From the NCBI GenBank assembly GCA_027943245.1, contig JANDJZ010000285.1, positions 1-37,881 of the forward strand: a stretch of DNA of 37,881 bases, given 5' to 3'. The notes beneath the pieces were generated by a model. The model had not been told where the DNA came from. It did not search any database and worked only from the letters and a program-made list of their open reading frames with translations. The position numbers were made by a program, and so were the translations under genes. The stretch is from Acanthamoeba sp. SK_2022b. Taxonomy: Eukaryota > Discosea > Longamoebia > Acanthamoebidae. Of the stretch, positions 20,170 through 31,200 are shown in pieces (within the stretch, counting starts at the first letter, position 1; each line of letters starts with the position of its first letter).

Positions 20170-20406
20170 GCCTGCAGCCCTCCCCTCTCCCCTCAAACAA
20201 ATACTGCAATGTTATGTTGTTGTTGCCTCCTTCGACATCGCCGCTAGTCCTTCCGTCGAAAGTGTAGGCCAGTGGGAACGTTGCCGGAGATTATGTTCCC
20301 ACCAACTGGAGGTTAGAAAGCTACATCAACTCTTCCTCTTGGCTGCGCTTAAAATGTGGAGGCAGCCAATCAGCTTCTGCTGGCGAATTTTATCCGCCCT
20401 CTTCCA
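20170..20406. promoter_or_regulatory. MIOS to PX-RING intergenic spacer
   Basis: 237 bases between the MIOS stop and the chosen start of the next gene on the same strand; no ORF or element seen. It should hold the MIOS 3' end and the PX-RING promoter. Confidence 0.5.
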
Positions 20407-22085
20407 ATGCGTCTTATATTCTCCGGCGGGATAGCTACGAAGCCGAATAACACTCCACCAACACAACAAGCTCAGATGCAGAAGGAGGAGAAGCACACCG
20501 GATACGATTGGGAGCGAGAGGAGGAGGAGGAGGATGAGGAGGAGTGGACAGTTCTGGCTGACAACAACCACTGGCAAGGACCCAACCTCTGTGCGTGGCA
20601 TATCCATTCCGTTAGCCTGGGGCCCATCACCCACACCTATCCCGTGTTCACCGTGGTACAGTTGCTGAGCCACTTTTGTTTATGTTTAATTTAATGTTTA
20701 TGTATTTTTCACCCTAATTTTATTAACTGGCTTATCTGGGCCAGCACTACTGCATCAGCGTGGTCTCCCGCTTGGTCCCCCTTGACTGGCAGGAGGTCAC
20801 CACCCGCTACTCCGAGCTTCGCAAACTGCGGGACCAAGTGCGTGCGCCGTGTACTGTGTGTGTGTGTGTGTGTCTCGCAGATGTGCTCCAGCGCCGCCGT
20901 ACACTGATCGATCTCTGCCTCTACTTCGCAACAGCTTGCGCGTGCTCATGGCAAACAGAACCTGCCGCCCTTCCCGCCCAAGATCTTGACCGTACTGGGT
21001 CGCCCTTCCACCGCCGACCTCGAGAAAAGGAAGTGCGGCATCGCGACCTTCCTTCAAGTGCGCTCGCTCATACTCATCCATTGTCGCTTGCGCGCGCACC
21101 GAAGCGCTCGCGTTCCTCACAGACTCCTGTTTTGCAGGGCCTGCTGGACGATCCGTGCTTCCACTGCCCTGAAGTGGCCAACTTTCTGGACCGCACGGGC
21201 TATGTACGTGGCTCTTGTCCTCTGTGTTGGACGATGATGATGATGATGACCAACGCTCACGCTGAGTGACGTTTCGTGATGTTGGGGGGGCGACTGCCGA
21301 CACATTAAAGATCAGGGAGGCCGAGAGGCGCTACGCCAAGCAACAGCAACGGGAGGCCCAGGAGGTGAGACAACTCGAGCGGAGACAGAAACAGGCCGAG
21401 CTCGAGAACGCAACGCCACCCTCTTCCACCGAGATCTTGATCGCAAGATTGAAGCAGGAGGAGAACAGAAACGCAGCAGTATGCGCTCCTATCACAGACA
21501 CCAAGTGCAACCTGATACGCGAGTGAGCTCCCCCCCCCCATTCACGCCATTTGATGTCACATGTCGACTCAACTCACCAAATTTGGTTGGGAGGACAGGC
21601 CGAGTGAGGACAGGCACGAGAACCGTAGGGCGACCGACGACGAGCCAAACTGTCCCATCTGCCTGGAGTCTTTTGGTGAGGGTTTGCCTCGGGTCTACAC
21701 GCAGTGCTACCACGCCTTCTGTCGCTCGTGTCTCGAGAATGCCTTGGCCATCAAGCCCTTCTGTCCCATGTGTCGCGGCTTCCAGCAACCGCTGGCCGAC
21801 TCGTCGTCGTCGTCGTCATCATCATCTACATCATCGACATCGAATTCAACGGGCAGTCAACAGCGAGAGCAACCGAGCGAGAGCCAATGGAACCTGGAGG
21901 TGGCACGCCACCGGGTGATGCTGAGCCTGGAGGACGCCGAGGGGTACAAGAGGGTGGTGCTCAACGGCGAGGAACAGACCAACGTCCGCATCCACAGGAA
22001 CGCCAAGCTGCACGTGTCGCCCAATGCCAACATCGTCATCAACGGGAAACGAGTGGAGAACCCTCAGGAATGCGCTCAGCAATAG
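20407..22085 (+). CDS. PX domain plus RING-finger protein
   Basis: Exons 20407-20655, 20745-20837, 20935-21057, 21138-21203, 21311-21522 and 21599-22085 give 409 residues, all in phase. After an acidic start (EREEEEEDEEEWTV) a PX domain runs from about residue 45 to 175: TYPVFTVHYCISV, WQEVTTRYSELRKLRDQ, NLPPFPPK and GIATFLQGLLDDP. PX domains bind phosphoinositides and place proteins on endosomes. A Glu/Gln/Arg-rich coiled coil (EAERRYAKQQQREAQEVRQL) leads to a C3HC4-type RING: CPICLESF, YHAFCRSCLEN, CPMC. RING domains act as E3 ubiquitin ligases. A Ser run and about 70 unrecognised residues end the protein. PX and RING parts are joined by a strong donor (GA|GTGAGC at 21523) and an in-phase acceptor at 21598. 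Without that intron the PX half would end at the TGA at 21524-21526, so two genes is the alternative. I infer an endosome-bound ubiquitin ligase. Confidence 0.75.
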
Positions 22086-22358
22086 AGTAGAATATTTCTT
22101 TCATCTAATCGACACCACTCCATTTGCACTGCCTCTCCCCCGTTTGTGGGCAATGTCATCTGTTGTGTGTTACTGCGGGCGGTCAAAAGTGGGGAACGGG
22201 CCTCTGGTTCCATCGTTTTATCAAACACGTCGATTTCGTTTCATCTGCGCTTCAAAATAGGCTACGCTCGTACGAGCAGCAATTTGCGGCAGGTGAGTTT
22301 ATGGTTTACTCGGTGGCGTGGGGCCAAGGAAGGAGACGAACTGGCCACTTGCACTAAG
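22086..22358. promoter_or_regulatory. PX-RING to RhoGEF spacer
   Basis: 273 bases. The RhoGEF frame stays open upstream as far as 22146, but that extension has a non-protein-like composition, so I take it as leader sequence. Confidence 0.45.
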
Positions 22359-23734
22359 ATGCAAGCTGAAGATGGGGAACAGCTCGCCGTCACGCTCAGC
22401 GACCTCGCGCTGCTGAGCGAAGAAGAACGAAAGCGACGAAAGAAGATGAAAAAGAACGAAGATGGGTCGGCGGGGGGAGGGGAGGGGAGCGGCCGGGGGC
22501 CGAGCGCCCGGAACCTACGGAGGAACAAGACGACGGAAGAGGAGGAGAGTCTGAGCAAGAAGAAGAAAAAGATGACCAAGAAGGTCAAGGAGGCCGCCGA
22601 CAAAGATGGAGCCGAGGGAGAGGGGAGCAGCAAAAAGAAGAAGAAAAAGATGAAAAAGGCTTCCAAGGATGGAGAACCGGTGGAGGGCATCGACAAAGAT
22701 GAAGGTGTTGGAGATGGTCAAGATGAAGGGACCAAGGGAAGCAGCAAAAAGATGAAAAAGAAGTCCAAGAGAAAGACGCTCAAGGCCCTGACCTTGGCCG
22801 CCACCATGCCCGCTTCTTCGGACGGGTGCCCCCCGGCCTCTGCCACCGCCGGCCCGCTCTTCGCCTCGTCGGGCAAGATCAGCCTCGCCACCAAGGCCAA
22901 GTCCAGCGACGCGCGCGTGGGCGGCGCCTTGAAGTGGAGCGACCTGCCCGACACGCCCATCAAGAAGACGGCCAGCGGGAGCAGCAGAAAGAAGAGCAAG
23001 AGGGACAAGGTGGCGAAGAAGTCGACGAGCGGAGGCGGCGGCGGCGGTGGTGGCGAGGACGACGACGACGAAGTCGAGGCGGGCTTGCTGGCGGAGGACG
23101 TGGAGGAGTGGGAGCGGTCGGGGAGCGCCGACATGGTCCCGTGCACGATCGGCCACTTCCGGCAGCTCAGCCTCTCCAAGAGCGACGAGCGCCTTCGCGC
23201 GATCGCGCCGGCCGATGTCGACGGCGACGGCGACGTCGACGCCAAGCCCGTCGACGAGGACGACGACGCCCTTCTCGTCGATGGCGAAGCGGATGGCGAT
23301 GATGGCGGTGGTGACGACGATGGAGCGCAGGCAAAGGACCAGGCGTCGACGACGCTCGGGCTGTCCAAGCTGCCGTTGGGCGGCGACGGCGGCGGCGGCG
23401 GTTCCGCGCCGGCCACCTCGCGCACGACGTCGGCCAGTGCCAAGTGCGCGCAGCTCCACAGGCTGCGCTCCATGGAACCGACCGTGGTCTGGCGCTCACT
23501 CCAACAGTACGTCGTCGATGCGCAATGAAGATGATGATGATGAAGAGGATGATGATGTGATGTGCCAATCATAACGACAGGCTCAAGTCGACGGCGTCGT
23601 CTCCGCCCGAGGAGGCAGACGGCGGACGCGCCGAGCGCAGGAAGAGGACCGACATGCTGTGGCGCGAGCTGATCGACACCGAGATCAACTACGTCAACAA
23701 CCTCAACACGATCATCCAGGCATGCCTGCTCGTG

Positions 23735-23782
<48 letters not shown>

Positions 23783-24963
23783 CACACACACACACACACA
23801 CGACACACACACACACACAACACGACACACAACACGACACACACACGACACACGTAGTTGTGACAGTAGTCAATCGTTAACGACGGGGCGTCCAGGAGTT
23901 CGTGGTCCCGCTGACCGCGCTGGCCAACGAGGGCAAGGGCGCGCTCACTCCCGGCCAGGTGGACCTCATCTTCAGCAGGGTCACTCCGCTCTGCCCCATC
24001 CACGAGGCTCTGCTCGCCGAGTTCAAGCGAGGTGCGCTTTGCTGTTGGTCGGTTGGTCGGTTGATTATCATTGGTCGGTTGGTTGATTGTCATTGGTTGA
24101 TGGTTGGTTGGGTGTACTTCGAGGCCTCCTGATGAACGTGTTGTATGTCGTGTTGTGTAAACAGCGGAGGCGGGCGGTTGCACGTTCGCCGATGCCTTTC
24201 TCACGTTCATGCCGTTCTTGAAGGTCTACTCGACCTACGTGAACAAGCATCCGTCGGCGATCGAGCTCCTCATCAAGCTACAGCGATCGAGCTCTCGCTT
24301 CAGAAAGTTCCTCAACGAGAGCTTGAACAGGACGGGCATGGACGCCGAGTCGTTCCTCATTCTCCCGATCCAGCGCCTTCCCCGCTACGAGCTCATCCTC
24401 AACGTACGTTGCTCCAAGAAATACTTATAATTATTAAAAAAAAATTAAATCTGGTATCATTTATCATAAATATTTTAAATTATAAAAATAAGGGGAAAAA
24501 TAACATTTTAAAATAATATAAGAAATTTTAAAATAAATATTCTTATATTATTTTACGTGCGTGTAGGATCTCGTGCGACAAACGATGATGTGCACATCCG
24601 CGCCGACAGAACATGAGAAGTTGAAGAGACTGTTGACGTCCATCAAGTACGTGCACGAGAGTGATAGAGAGTGAGACCGATGCTCTGGAGACACTAACAA
24701 ACGCCTTACCCACTCCACCTTGCCTATCATCATCATCATCATTGCCTATCATCATCACACGCCACGCAGAGAGATCAACACGGCGGTCGTGGAGAGCAGG
24801 AAGAGGGAGGAGAGCGCCGAGCGAATGTATCAGATCTATGCGAGCCTCGCGTTCCCGTCCAAGCAGAAAGAGCTCGTACGAGTGGCCCACACACACAACA
24901 ACAACACATCACACACACATCACACACACATCACACACACATCACACACACATCACACACACA

Positions 24964-25025
<62 letters not shown>

Positions 25026-25047
25026 GCTCGCTCACCTTTCTCATCTC

Positions 25048-25115
<68 letters not shown>

Positions 25116-25300
25116 CCCAAATGCTCTATAGGACGTGTTCGACGAGACCATCAGAGTGTTTGTCAAGGAGGGCATGCTCGACGTGTGTCTGCCACCGGAC
25201 AGCGCCTTCTTGCCTCGGTGCTTCATCCTCTTCACCGACATCCTGGTAATTGCTGCCCGCATCACGAGCATTCTTGTGCACCGCATGTGCTCACCAACCG

Positions 25301-25393
<93 letters not shown>

Positions 25394-25549
25394 GTGTAAC
25401 AGATCTGTACTGTGAAAAAGGGATCGTCGATGAAGTTCGAGTACTTCTTCAAGCTCGCCAACATCACCCCGCAGAGGAGCGGACAGAACCTCACCTCGCT
25501 CTTTGGTACATCACTCCCCCCCTTTCCTGGAAACCTCACACTGATCGCG

Positions 25550-25628
<79 letters not shown>

Positions 25629-26124
25629 TTGTGAAGGCGATGACAACGTGTTTGCGCTGGCCGATCACAAAAAGTCCAATGGCGGCTCGCGAGGGTCGAG
25701 AGGATCGCGAGGCCTCCACGCCCGAGCAGGCAAAGCGGGCTCGGCCGAGTCGAGCGACAACGTGCTCTATCTCCGCGCCTCGTCCGCCGAGGAGAAGGAC
25801 GCGTGGGTCACCGAACTGGAGCAGCTCTGCGCGCGAGCCCAAGGTAGTAGCGGTTTGCACACATCGGACAACTCACTCGGGACAGCTCACTCACTCGCTC
25901 ACTCCCACGCAGTGGCGGAGAAGAAGAAGGCGCGGAGGTCGATCACCCTGCCCAACCTCAAGGACATGCTGGACGCCGAACTCCAGATGGAGAAAGAAAA
26001 GGAGGCCGAGGCGGCGGAGGAGGAGGCGGCGACAAAGGCGAGCGCCACCGAGAAGCGCAGGTCGCGACGGCTCTCGCTTCGCTACAACACCACATTGCTC
26101 AAGGCCAAAAAGCCAAACACCTGA
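22359..26124 (+). CDS. Dbl-family RhoGEF (DH-PH), ten exons
   Basis: Exons 22359-23506, 23581-23719, 23896-24031, 24165-24403, 24567-24646, 24770-24875, 25132-25245, 25403-25505, 25637-25843 and 25913-26124 give 827 residues in frame. Residues 1-about 385 are low-complexity: Lys runs (KKKKKMKK), Gly and Asp runs. The DH domain follows: ELIDTEINYVNNLNTIIQ, EFVVPLTAL, NKHPSAIELLIKLQ and the signature FLILPIQRLPRYELIL. DH domains load GTP on Rho/Rac/Cdc42 and drive actin remodelling. A PH domain comes next: KEGMLDVCL, PRCFILFTDILICTV, FEYFFKLANI, then LYLRASSAEEKDAWVTELEQL. The tail is basic and acidic (RRSITLPNLKDMLDAELQ). Alignment with the DH pattern requires a GC donor at CAG|GCATGC (23720); a GT donor 12 bases later would add ACLL. 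Part of exon 1 through the start of exon 3 is duplicated at 15293-16583. Confidence 0.88.
22615..23905. repeat. Right arm of 1291-bp inverted repeat
   Basis: Matches the reverse complement of 15293-16583 over its full length. Both edges are sharp: at 22615 the partner reads GCGGG instead of continuing into GGCTCC, and at 23906 the next base differs. The arm lies wholly within the intact RhoGEF gene, so this is the original location. Confidence 0.9.
24890..25115. repeat. CACACATCA, (CA)n and (CAA)n compound repeat in RhoGEF intron 6
   Basis: Tandem ACACACATC units (24904-24966), a long CA run (to about 25023), then a run of about 23 CAA triplets (25047-25115), all within the 256-base intron 24876-25131. 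Confidence 0.95.
25302..25393. repeat. (TG)n and (TTG)n compound repeat in RhoGEF intron 7
   Basis: A TG run of about 58 bases followed by about 11 TTG triplets, close upstream of the acceptor TAACAG at 25402. It mirrors the CA/CAA compound run in the previous intron on the opposite base pairing. Confidence 0.95.
25551..25626. repeat. (GT)n microsatellite in RhoGEF intron 8
   Basis: Pure TG run of about 75 bases ending ten bases before the acceptor at 25636 (TTTGTGAAG). Confidence 0.95.
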
Positions 26125-26423
26125 GCCCCTCCGCGCAAGTGTAGAATACAAAAGCAAAAACCTCCTTGTCGTCATCGTAGCTCCGCCGGACCTGTTACTC
26201 CAGGCCGTGCCCAGCGGGTCGATTGCCACAAACCTTGCAATTCTTTGTTATTTGTTTCTCAACCCTTGTTTGTTTTCTTCCAGCGATGTTGCGATGCAAC
26301 GCCCAGCTCAAATCTGCGTACGCTCTGTCCGGACAAACGAATTTTCCTTCGCCTTTATCCACTTCGCAATGTCTTTAATAGAGCATCCTTGAGTACAGCT
26401 TTAATCCACCCAGAGAACATCCG
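26125..26423. other. Convergent intergenic region
   Basis: 299 bases between the RhoGEF stop and the stop of the minus-strand beta-helix gene; AT-richer, with no gene seen. Confidence 0.6.
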
Positions 26424-27986
26424 CTACTGGAAGGGGCTTGTGGCGACAGGGTGCCTCTTGAGTGTAACAGCTGTGGTAGTCTAAAGAGGGTTGTGAGACG
26501 AATGAGCGATGAGCACTCTGAGCGATATAGGTAGCACTTTACCTGTGAGGGTGTAGCAAACACGGCCCACGCGCACGTCAAACTGGCCATTAACTGAAAT
26601 CTTGGGGCTCCTCGAACAGCTAATGGCGCTGCAGGTGTCGTCTATGTCCATGGTCACGTTCCCATAGCTTGACCAAATGCTTTCATCAAATGCCAGCGCT
26701 GTTTGTTGTTGGTTTGTAACAATCATGATGAAAAAATGAATGTAAGATGAGTAGGTGAACCATCGGGCGATCGGGCAGGATGAGTGAGCATACCGTGGCT
26801 GCGGTTGCTCAGCTTCAAGTAGATGTTACCGTATTGCTCCCAACCCGTACTTCCGTTGTGGCCCCCACAGTAAATGGCTGGAGAGCATACACGCATTAGG
26901 TCACGAATTGGGAGTGAGCACAGCTACCTTCTCCAGGGAACGAGGACTGCTTACCGATGGCTTCGCTATCAACAGTGATATTAATAACGCCATACTGCTG
27001 GACTGTAGCGCCAAGCAGGTATACACCTGGCAGCACCACAGGCTTGAGTTCGTAATGATGCAAAAACGTGATGTTTTGAAAGGTTAGTGTACCCGAACCG
27101 CCCGGTCCAAGGAGATTCACAGTAACATTGGCGGCCGCACCAAGGTACCATGAACCACCGACAAAGATGCCTGTTCACCAAACCGTTTTAGTGGTTGTGT
27201 TCTTTGGATATGAAAAGCTATTCTCTCTCCGGGTACATACCAGCTTGGGAGGTGCCCATAACAGAGAGTGAACCACTTTGATTCCAATACCCGAGGACTC
27301 CAATTGCAGTGCTTGAGTGAGAGCCTGTAACGAGAGTCGAGTTCAGAGGTACTACTCAAAAGCCCTACAATTTGTAAATCATCATGAACCTTTAAAAGAG
27401 AACCGAAGGTTGCCTTTCTGGGTGAAGGAACCACCAGGGCCAACTGTAATGACACCGATATTGCTCCCAGCTGGCGCGAGGTAACCTGACGGTGTAATCA
27501 CGAAGGACAGGTCGCCCTTCAATGTGATGTTGCCCATAATGCTCAGCCACGCCACAGGCTCTTTAGCGCCGGCATCGGATTTTGGGCTCACAACAGCCCG
27601 ACCGTCCGTACTGTAGAGAGCCAAGAGCTCAACTCCAGTGAACAGGACTTAAAGGAGAGTTGGGTGGAGCGTGTGTGTACGTGATGGTGATGTTGCTGTA
27701 CACGTAGACGGAAAGTGGTTCAGAAGGGTATAGCCCATTGTGTATGTGCACAACGTCGCCGGAGTTTGCAGCCAGAAGTGCGGAGCTTATGATAGAGTAT
27801 CTGCACCCGTACATACACACATCACCTCCAACAAACAAAACACCCCGCTCATGTCAGGCGATAAAGGTGTATGATAAAAAATGTGGGTAATGAGGTACGT
27901 AGGATAGTTGCTTGAGCACTGGGGAGGGTCAGCAACGCTGTTGTCACGACCAGGAGGAGGCCCAGCGGCAAATTGGTCGATTTCAT
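26424..27986 (-). CDS. Secreted right-handed beta-helix-like protein, eight exons
   Basis: Minus-strand exons 27986-27899, 27825-27681, about 27647-27390, 27324-27241, 27170-26955, 26877-26794, 26698-26543 and 26470-26424. Exons 3 to 8 chain without a break at phase 1. A signal peptide opens the protein (MKSTNLPLGLLLVVTTALL). Exon 2 has the pectin-lyase-like opening CRYSIISSALLAANSGDVVHI ... GLYPSEPLSVYVYSNITIT. Repeated short Gly/Asn/Val strands follow (GSGTLTFQNITF, QQYGVINITVDSEAIG, SFTQKGNLRFSF), and a Cys-bearing exon (DDTCSAISCSRSPK) precedes the end. Such parallel beta-helix proteins are usually surface or secreted adhesins or sugar-active proteins; no catalytic motif is visible. The exon 2 to exon 3 join does not close: the donor AC|GTACAC gives phase 2 but exon 3 needs phase 1. 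That border is uncertain and a base error is possible. Confidence 0.68.
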
Positions 27987-28262
27987 GTTGCGTGTACTTC
28001 TCGGCCGAGAGGAAAAAGCTCGTGTGTGGTCGGTAGCAGTGACACGCCACTTATTTTCGGATACATCCGAAAGCACGCGGAGAATGTCTGGGACCCGCAA
28101 GGCAACGTTGAGGTGGGTGCAAGGCGGAGAGGCCGCTTCCTCGCCCAGCCATCTCACAAAAAGATGAGCTCTTCACTTCAATCATTTTCTTTCTAGGAAA
28201 TGGTAACTAAGTTAAAAAACTTCCTCAAAGCCAAAGCAACACCCCCTTTGGTTATTTGTGAA
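27987..28262. promoter_or_regulatory. Divergent promoter region
   Basis: 276 bases between the start of the minus-strand beta-helix gene and the chosen start of the F-box/ankyrin gene. An in-frame ATG at 28200 would lengthen the latter by 21 residues. Confidence 0.5.
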
Positions 28263-31200
28263 ATGGACGCGGCGTCGTTGGTCGAGCTGCCAACAGAGGT
28301 GCAGACACACATATACTCGTTCCTGGGCTCGCTTCCGCTTCTACTCTCCCTGGGCAGCGTGTGCAAAGGTGTGAAACAGAATATATTAATAATTTAAATT
28401 ATCGATTTTCTTTTTTGACATACTGTTTTTCGCCAGCACTGCATCGTTTGGTCAGTGAGGAACTGCCTTGGCTGCTGAATGACATCAGCTTCCACAGGTT
28501 CGTTGTTGTCGTCGCCATTTGCTCTTAGACAGTGCTCACCGGTTTCTCTACACCAGATGCGCAAACCACGTGGACGAAGCGCTCATGGAGCGGATGCTCC
28601 GGTACACCCTCCACAGCAAGACACCCTTCCGCCCGCGCCACCTCGATCTCTCCGGTGAGCACACTCCTCACTCTATTCCTGCCCTTGACCTTGAACTCAC
28701 ACGACACACTCACGAACACATGAACACAGGCTGTCACAACATAAGCTTGAGCATGGTCAACAGGCTCACGGTCAACGGCGATAGCCTGCGCACGCTCAAG
28801 CTAGCCGGCTGCTTCCAACTGTTCGCCAACCCGCACGCCACGACAGAGCGCACCAGGGAGAAGGAGCCCTGGGCCGACCGGGACCTGTTCCTGCGACGCG
28901 CCGAGCGAGACTTGGACGACTACGACGACACCCAGCTCCACGAGAAGCAACCATGCGACCACGATGATGACGATGACGACGATGACAATCACGATCGTGA
29001 TGATCATGACCACGACAACCAAGCCATACGGCGCAGACCAAATAAGGAAAGCCTTTGGTTGCGCGAGCATCGCCTGAGGCTGCGAGAGCTCACGTCGCGT
29101 CTCCACACCGTCACGACCCTGGACCTCGCCGGTACGGTTGGCCGTTGCGATGGTGTCGACATCAACGAGTGGTGGTGGTGGTGATGATGATGATGAATGT
29201 GCTGGTCGTGGCTGCGCAGGCTGCTACACGGTTGGGGCGGCGGTGTACCTGGAGAAGGCCATGGCCGCGTGCGTCAGTGTGGTCCACCTCAACATCTCCG
29301 GCTGGACCCTCAGAAAGGTGCGGTCGCTCTCCTCAAAGAGGAGAAGGGGGGAGGGGGCTGAGCATCGGCGCGCGTGCTGTGCTGTGCTGTGTTGTGTTGG
29401 TGGCCAACGGCAGACTCTGGGCTCGCTGCTGGCCAACTGCGGCCAGCTGAAGCGGCTGGCCGTGGCCAACGTGCGGCCCGGCGTCGACAAGGCCAACCTC
29501 AAGGGCCTGTCCTTTGCCTGTCCCCTCATTCGCTACCTGGACCTCAGCGGCACACGCGCGCCGCCGGTCAAATCCGTACGACTGCTCTCTCCGGAGCTGT
29601 GGCCACGTCAGACTGCCAGTGCTCAACGAGCGCTCGATGTGCTGTGATTGGCGGGAGGGTTCCGCAGTTCAGTCGATACTTTGCTTTTCTTGAGACGGTG
29701 GTGTGGGCCCGCATCAGCGCCGTGGCCGAGCACGACGAGTGGCCCGCCGGGCAAAAGTCGCGCGTCGTGTCCAAGGGCGACCCCCGCGCGCCGCGCGCGC
29801 CGGTCCGCGTGCTGCAGCACACGTTCGACGTGTCGACACCCGACGCGCTCAGGGGCTCGCTCGCCGCCGCGGCGGACGAGGGCGTCGACATCGATGCCAT
29901 GCTGCTGATCAAGCAGCAACGCATCCAGCTCACCCACTCGGATCTGGAGGTGAAGAAGAAGGGCGTCACCGGCACGCTGCTCACGCAAGTGATCTACATG
30001 GCCAACCCGGAGATGGTGGAGGTCGTCCTCCAACATGGCGCCAATCCCAACCTCTCCAACGCCGGCGATGGCCAATCGCCCCTGTACATCGCGGTACCGA
30101 CATGGCCATCGCCCATTCGGCCAATGACACCGTCCTCTGCCATGGCTGACTGGTATCGGCGCCCTACAGATCAGGTGCTTCAAGCGCGTGACTCGCGTCA
30201 TGCAGCGCGTTCGCCAGGTTAAAGTCTACGGAGAGTTGCAGTCCGTATTGCCCCATCTGCAGGGCATACACGACAAGCTGCGAAGCATCATCCACCTCTT
30301 GTTGGACCACAGTACGTGCCCTTTTTCCTTTTTTTTTCTTTTTTTTAATCAATTAATTGTCATTATTTCCTTACGGTTCCATTCGTCATGTGCTGTGTTG
30401 GACAGAGGCGTCAGCAGCTCCCATTCCAAATGAGGCGGACAGTTGCTTCTCGGAAGCGGTTCTCTCGGATGACTTGGACTTGGTCAAGCACATTCTCGCC
30501 GTAGGTTCGTATAAACTTGATAGAGAACAACTTTATGTTTTTGTTTTTATTTTTGACTTTGCGTGACTGTGGTCAACCAAGGTCATCTCAAAGCCGAGGA
30601 GCTGGTGAAGCCAAACGATCGCACGGGATTCACGATCCTTCACAAGGCGCTTCTATGCAAGCAGCCCGTCCACTGGTGCCCTTCCCGCTCGTCTTCGTGT
30701 CCAGACCAACTGTGAGTGAGTGCGGGATTGGTTAACGTTTGTTCTGGTGCTTTTTTGGACAGGTTCCAGCTCTGCCAAGAGATCAGTGGGCGCACCTCCA
30801 GTACTGTCTCTGGCTATCCACCGTCGCCTCAAGGTTCTTCCTTGATCATTTATCTGTTTAATTTATATAATCTGTGAATTTTTTTATTATATTATATTTT
30901 CAATTTATTTTATAACTGGCTTCATGTATGGCCATACCAGGGTCGTTGGAGATGGCGACTTTCCTGGTCGAGACGCTCGGCGCAGACCCCTTTGAGAGCG
31001 AGGGCGCGGACCTGCCCGGTGAGTCCATTCGCTACCGCCCCAACTGGCAACGCCGCACACAGAAGCGCCGGCGTAACTACACGCCCTGGCACAGGGCCCT
31101 CATGGTTGTTTGCCTTCCTCCCCGTGCACGCCACGCGCCATCTTGTAATCTCACCGACCTGAGCCCTGGTCCAGTACGGCGATGCAGGTCTGGTCGAGGC

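Noticed and set aside
22146..22358. 71-codon N-terminal extension of the RhoGEF
   Set aside because: In frame but with unusual composition (MGNVICCVLLRAVKSG), followed by the acidic start MQAEDGEQL at 22359, which fits better. An N-myristoylation-like MG start keeps it as a minor alternative.
22718..23851. 377-codon Ser/Pro/Cys-Val frame, also present at 15347-16480
   Set aside because: Antisense of RhoGEF exon 1 plus a microsatellite; present twice only because of the inverted repeat.
24904..24966. Regularly spaced ACACACATC units as a CRISPR-like array
   Set aside because: Units are 9 to 10 bases without spacers, inside an intron of a eukaryotic gene; simple tandem repeat.
28965..29020. 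Asp/His triplet repeat as a possible intronic microsatellite
   Set aside because: It stays in frame within exon 4 of the F-box/ankyrin gene with no splice sites around it, so it is a coding low-complexity insert.
30164..30352. Window as viral or bacterial DNA because of ankyrin and F-box content
   Set aside because: Dense short GT-AG introns, coatomer, MIOS, RhoGEF and ISCA1 genes are clearly of the amoeba nucleus; only the gag relic at 11780-12460 looks foreign.
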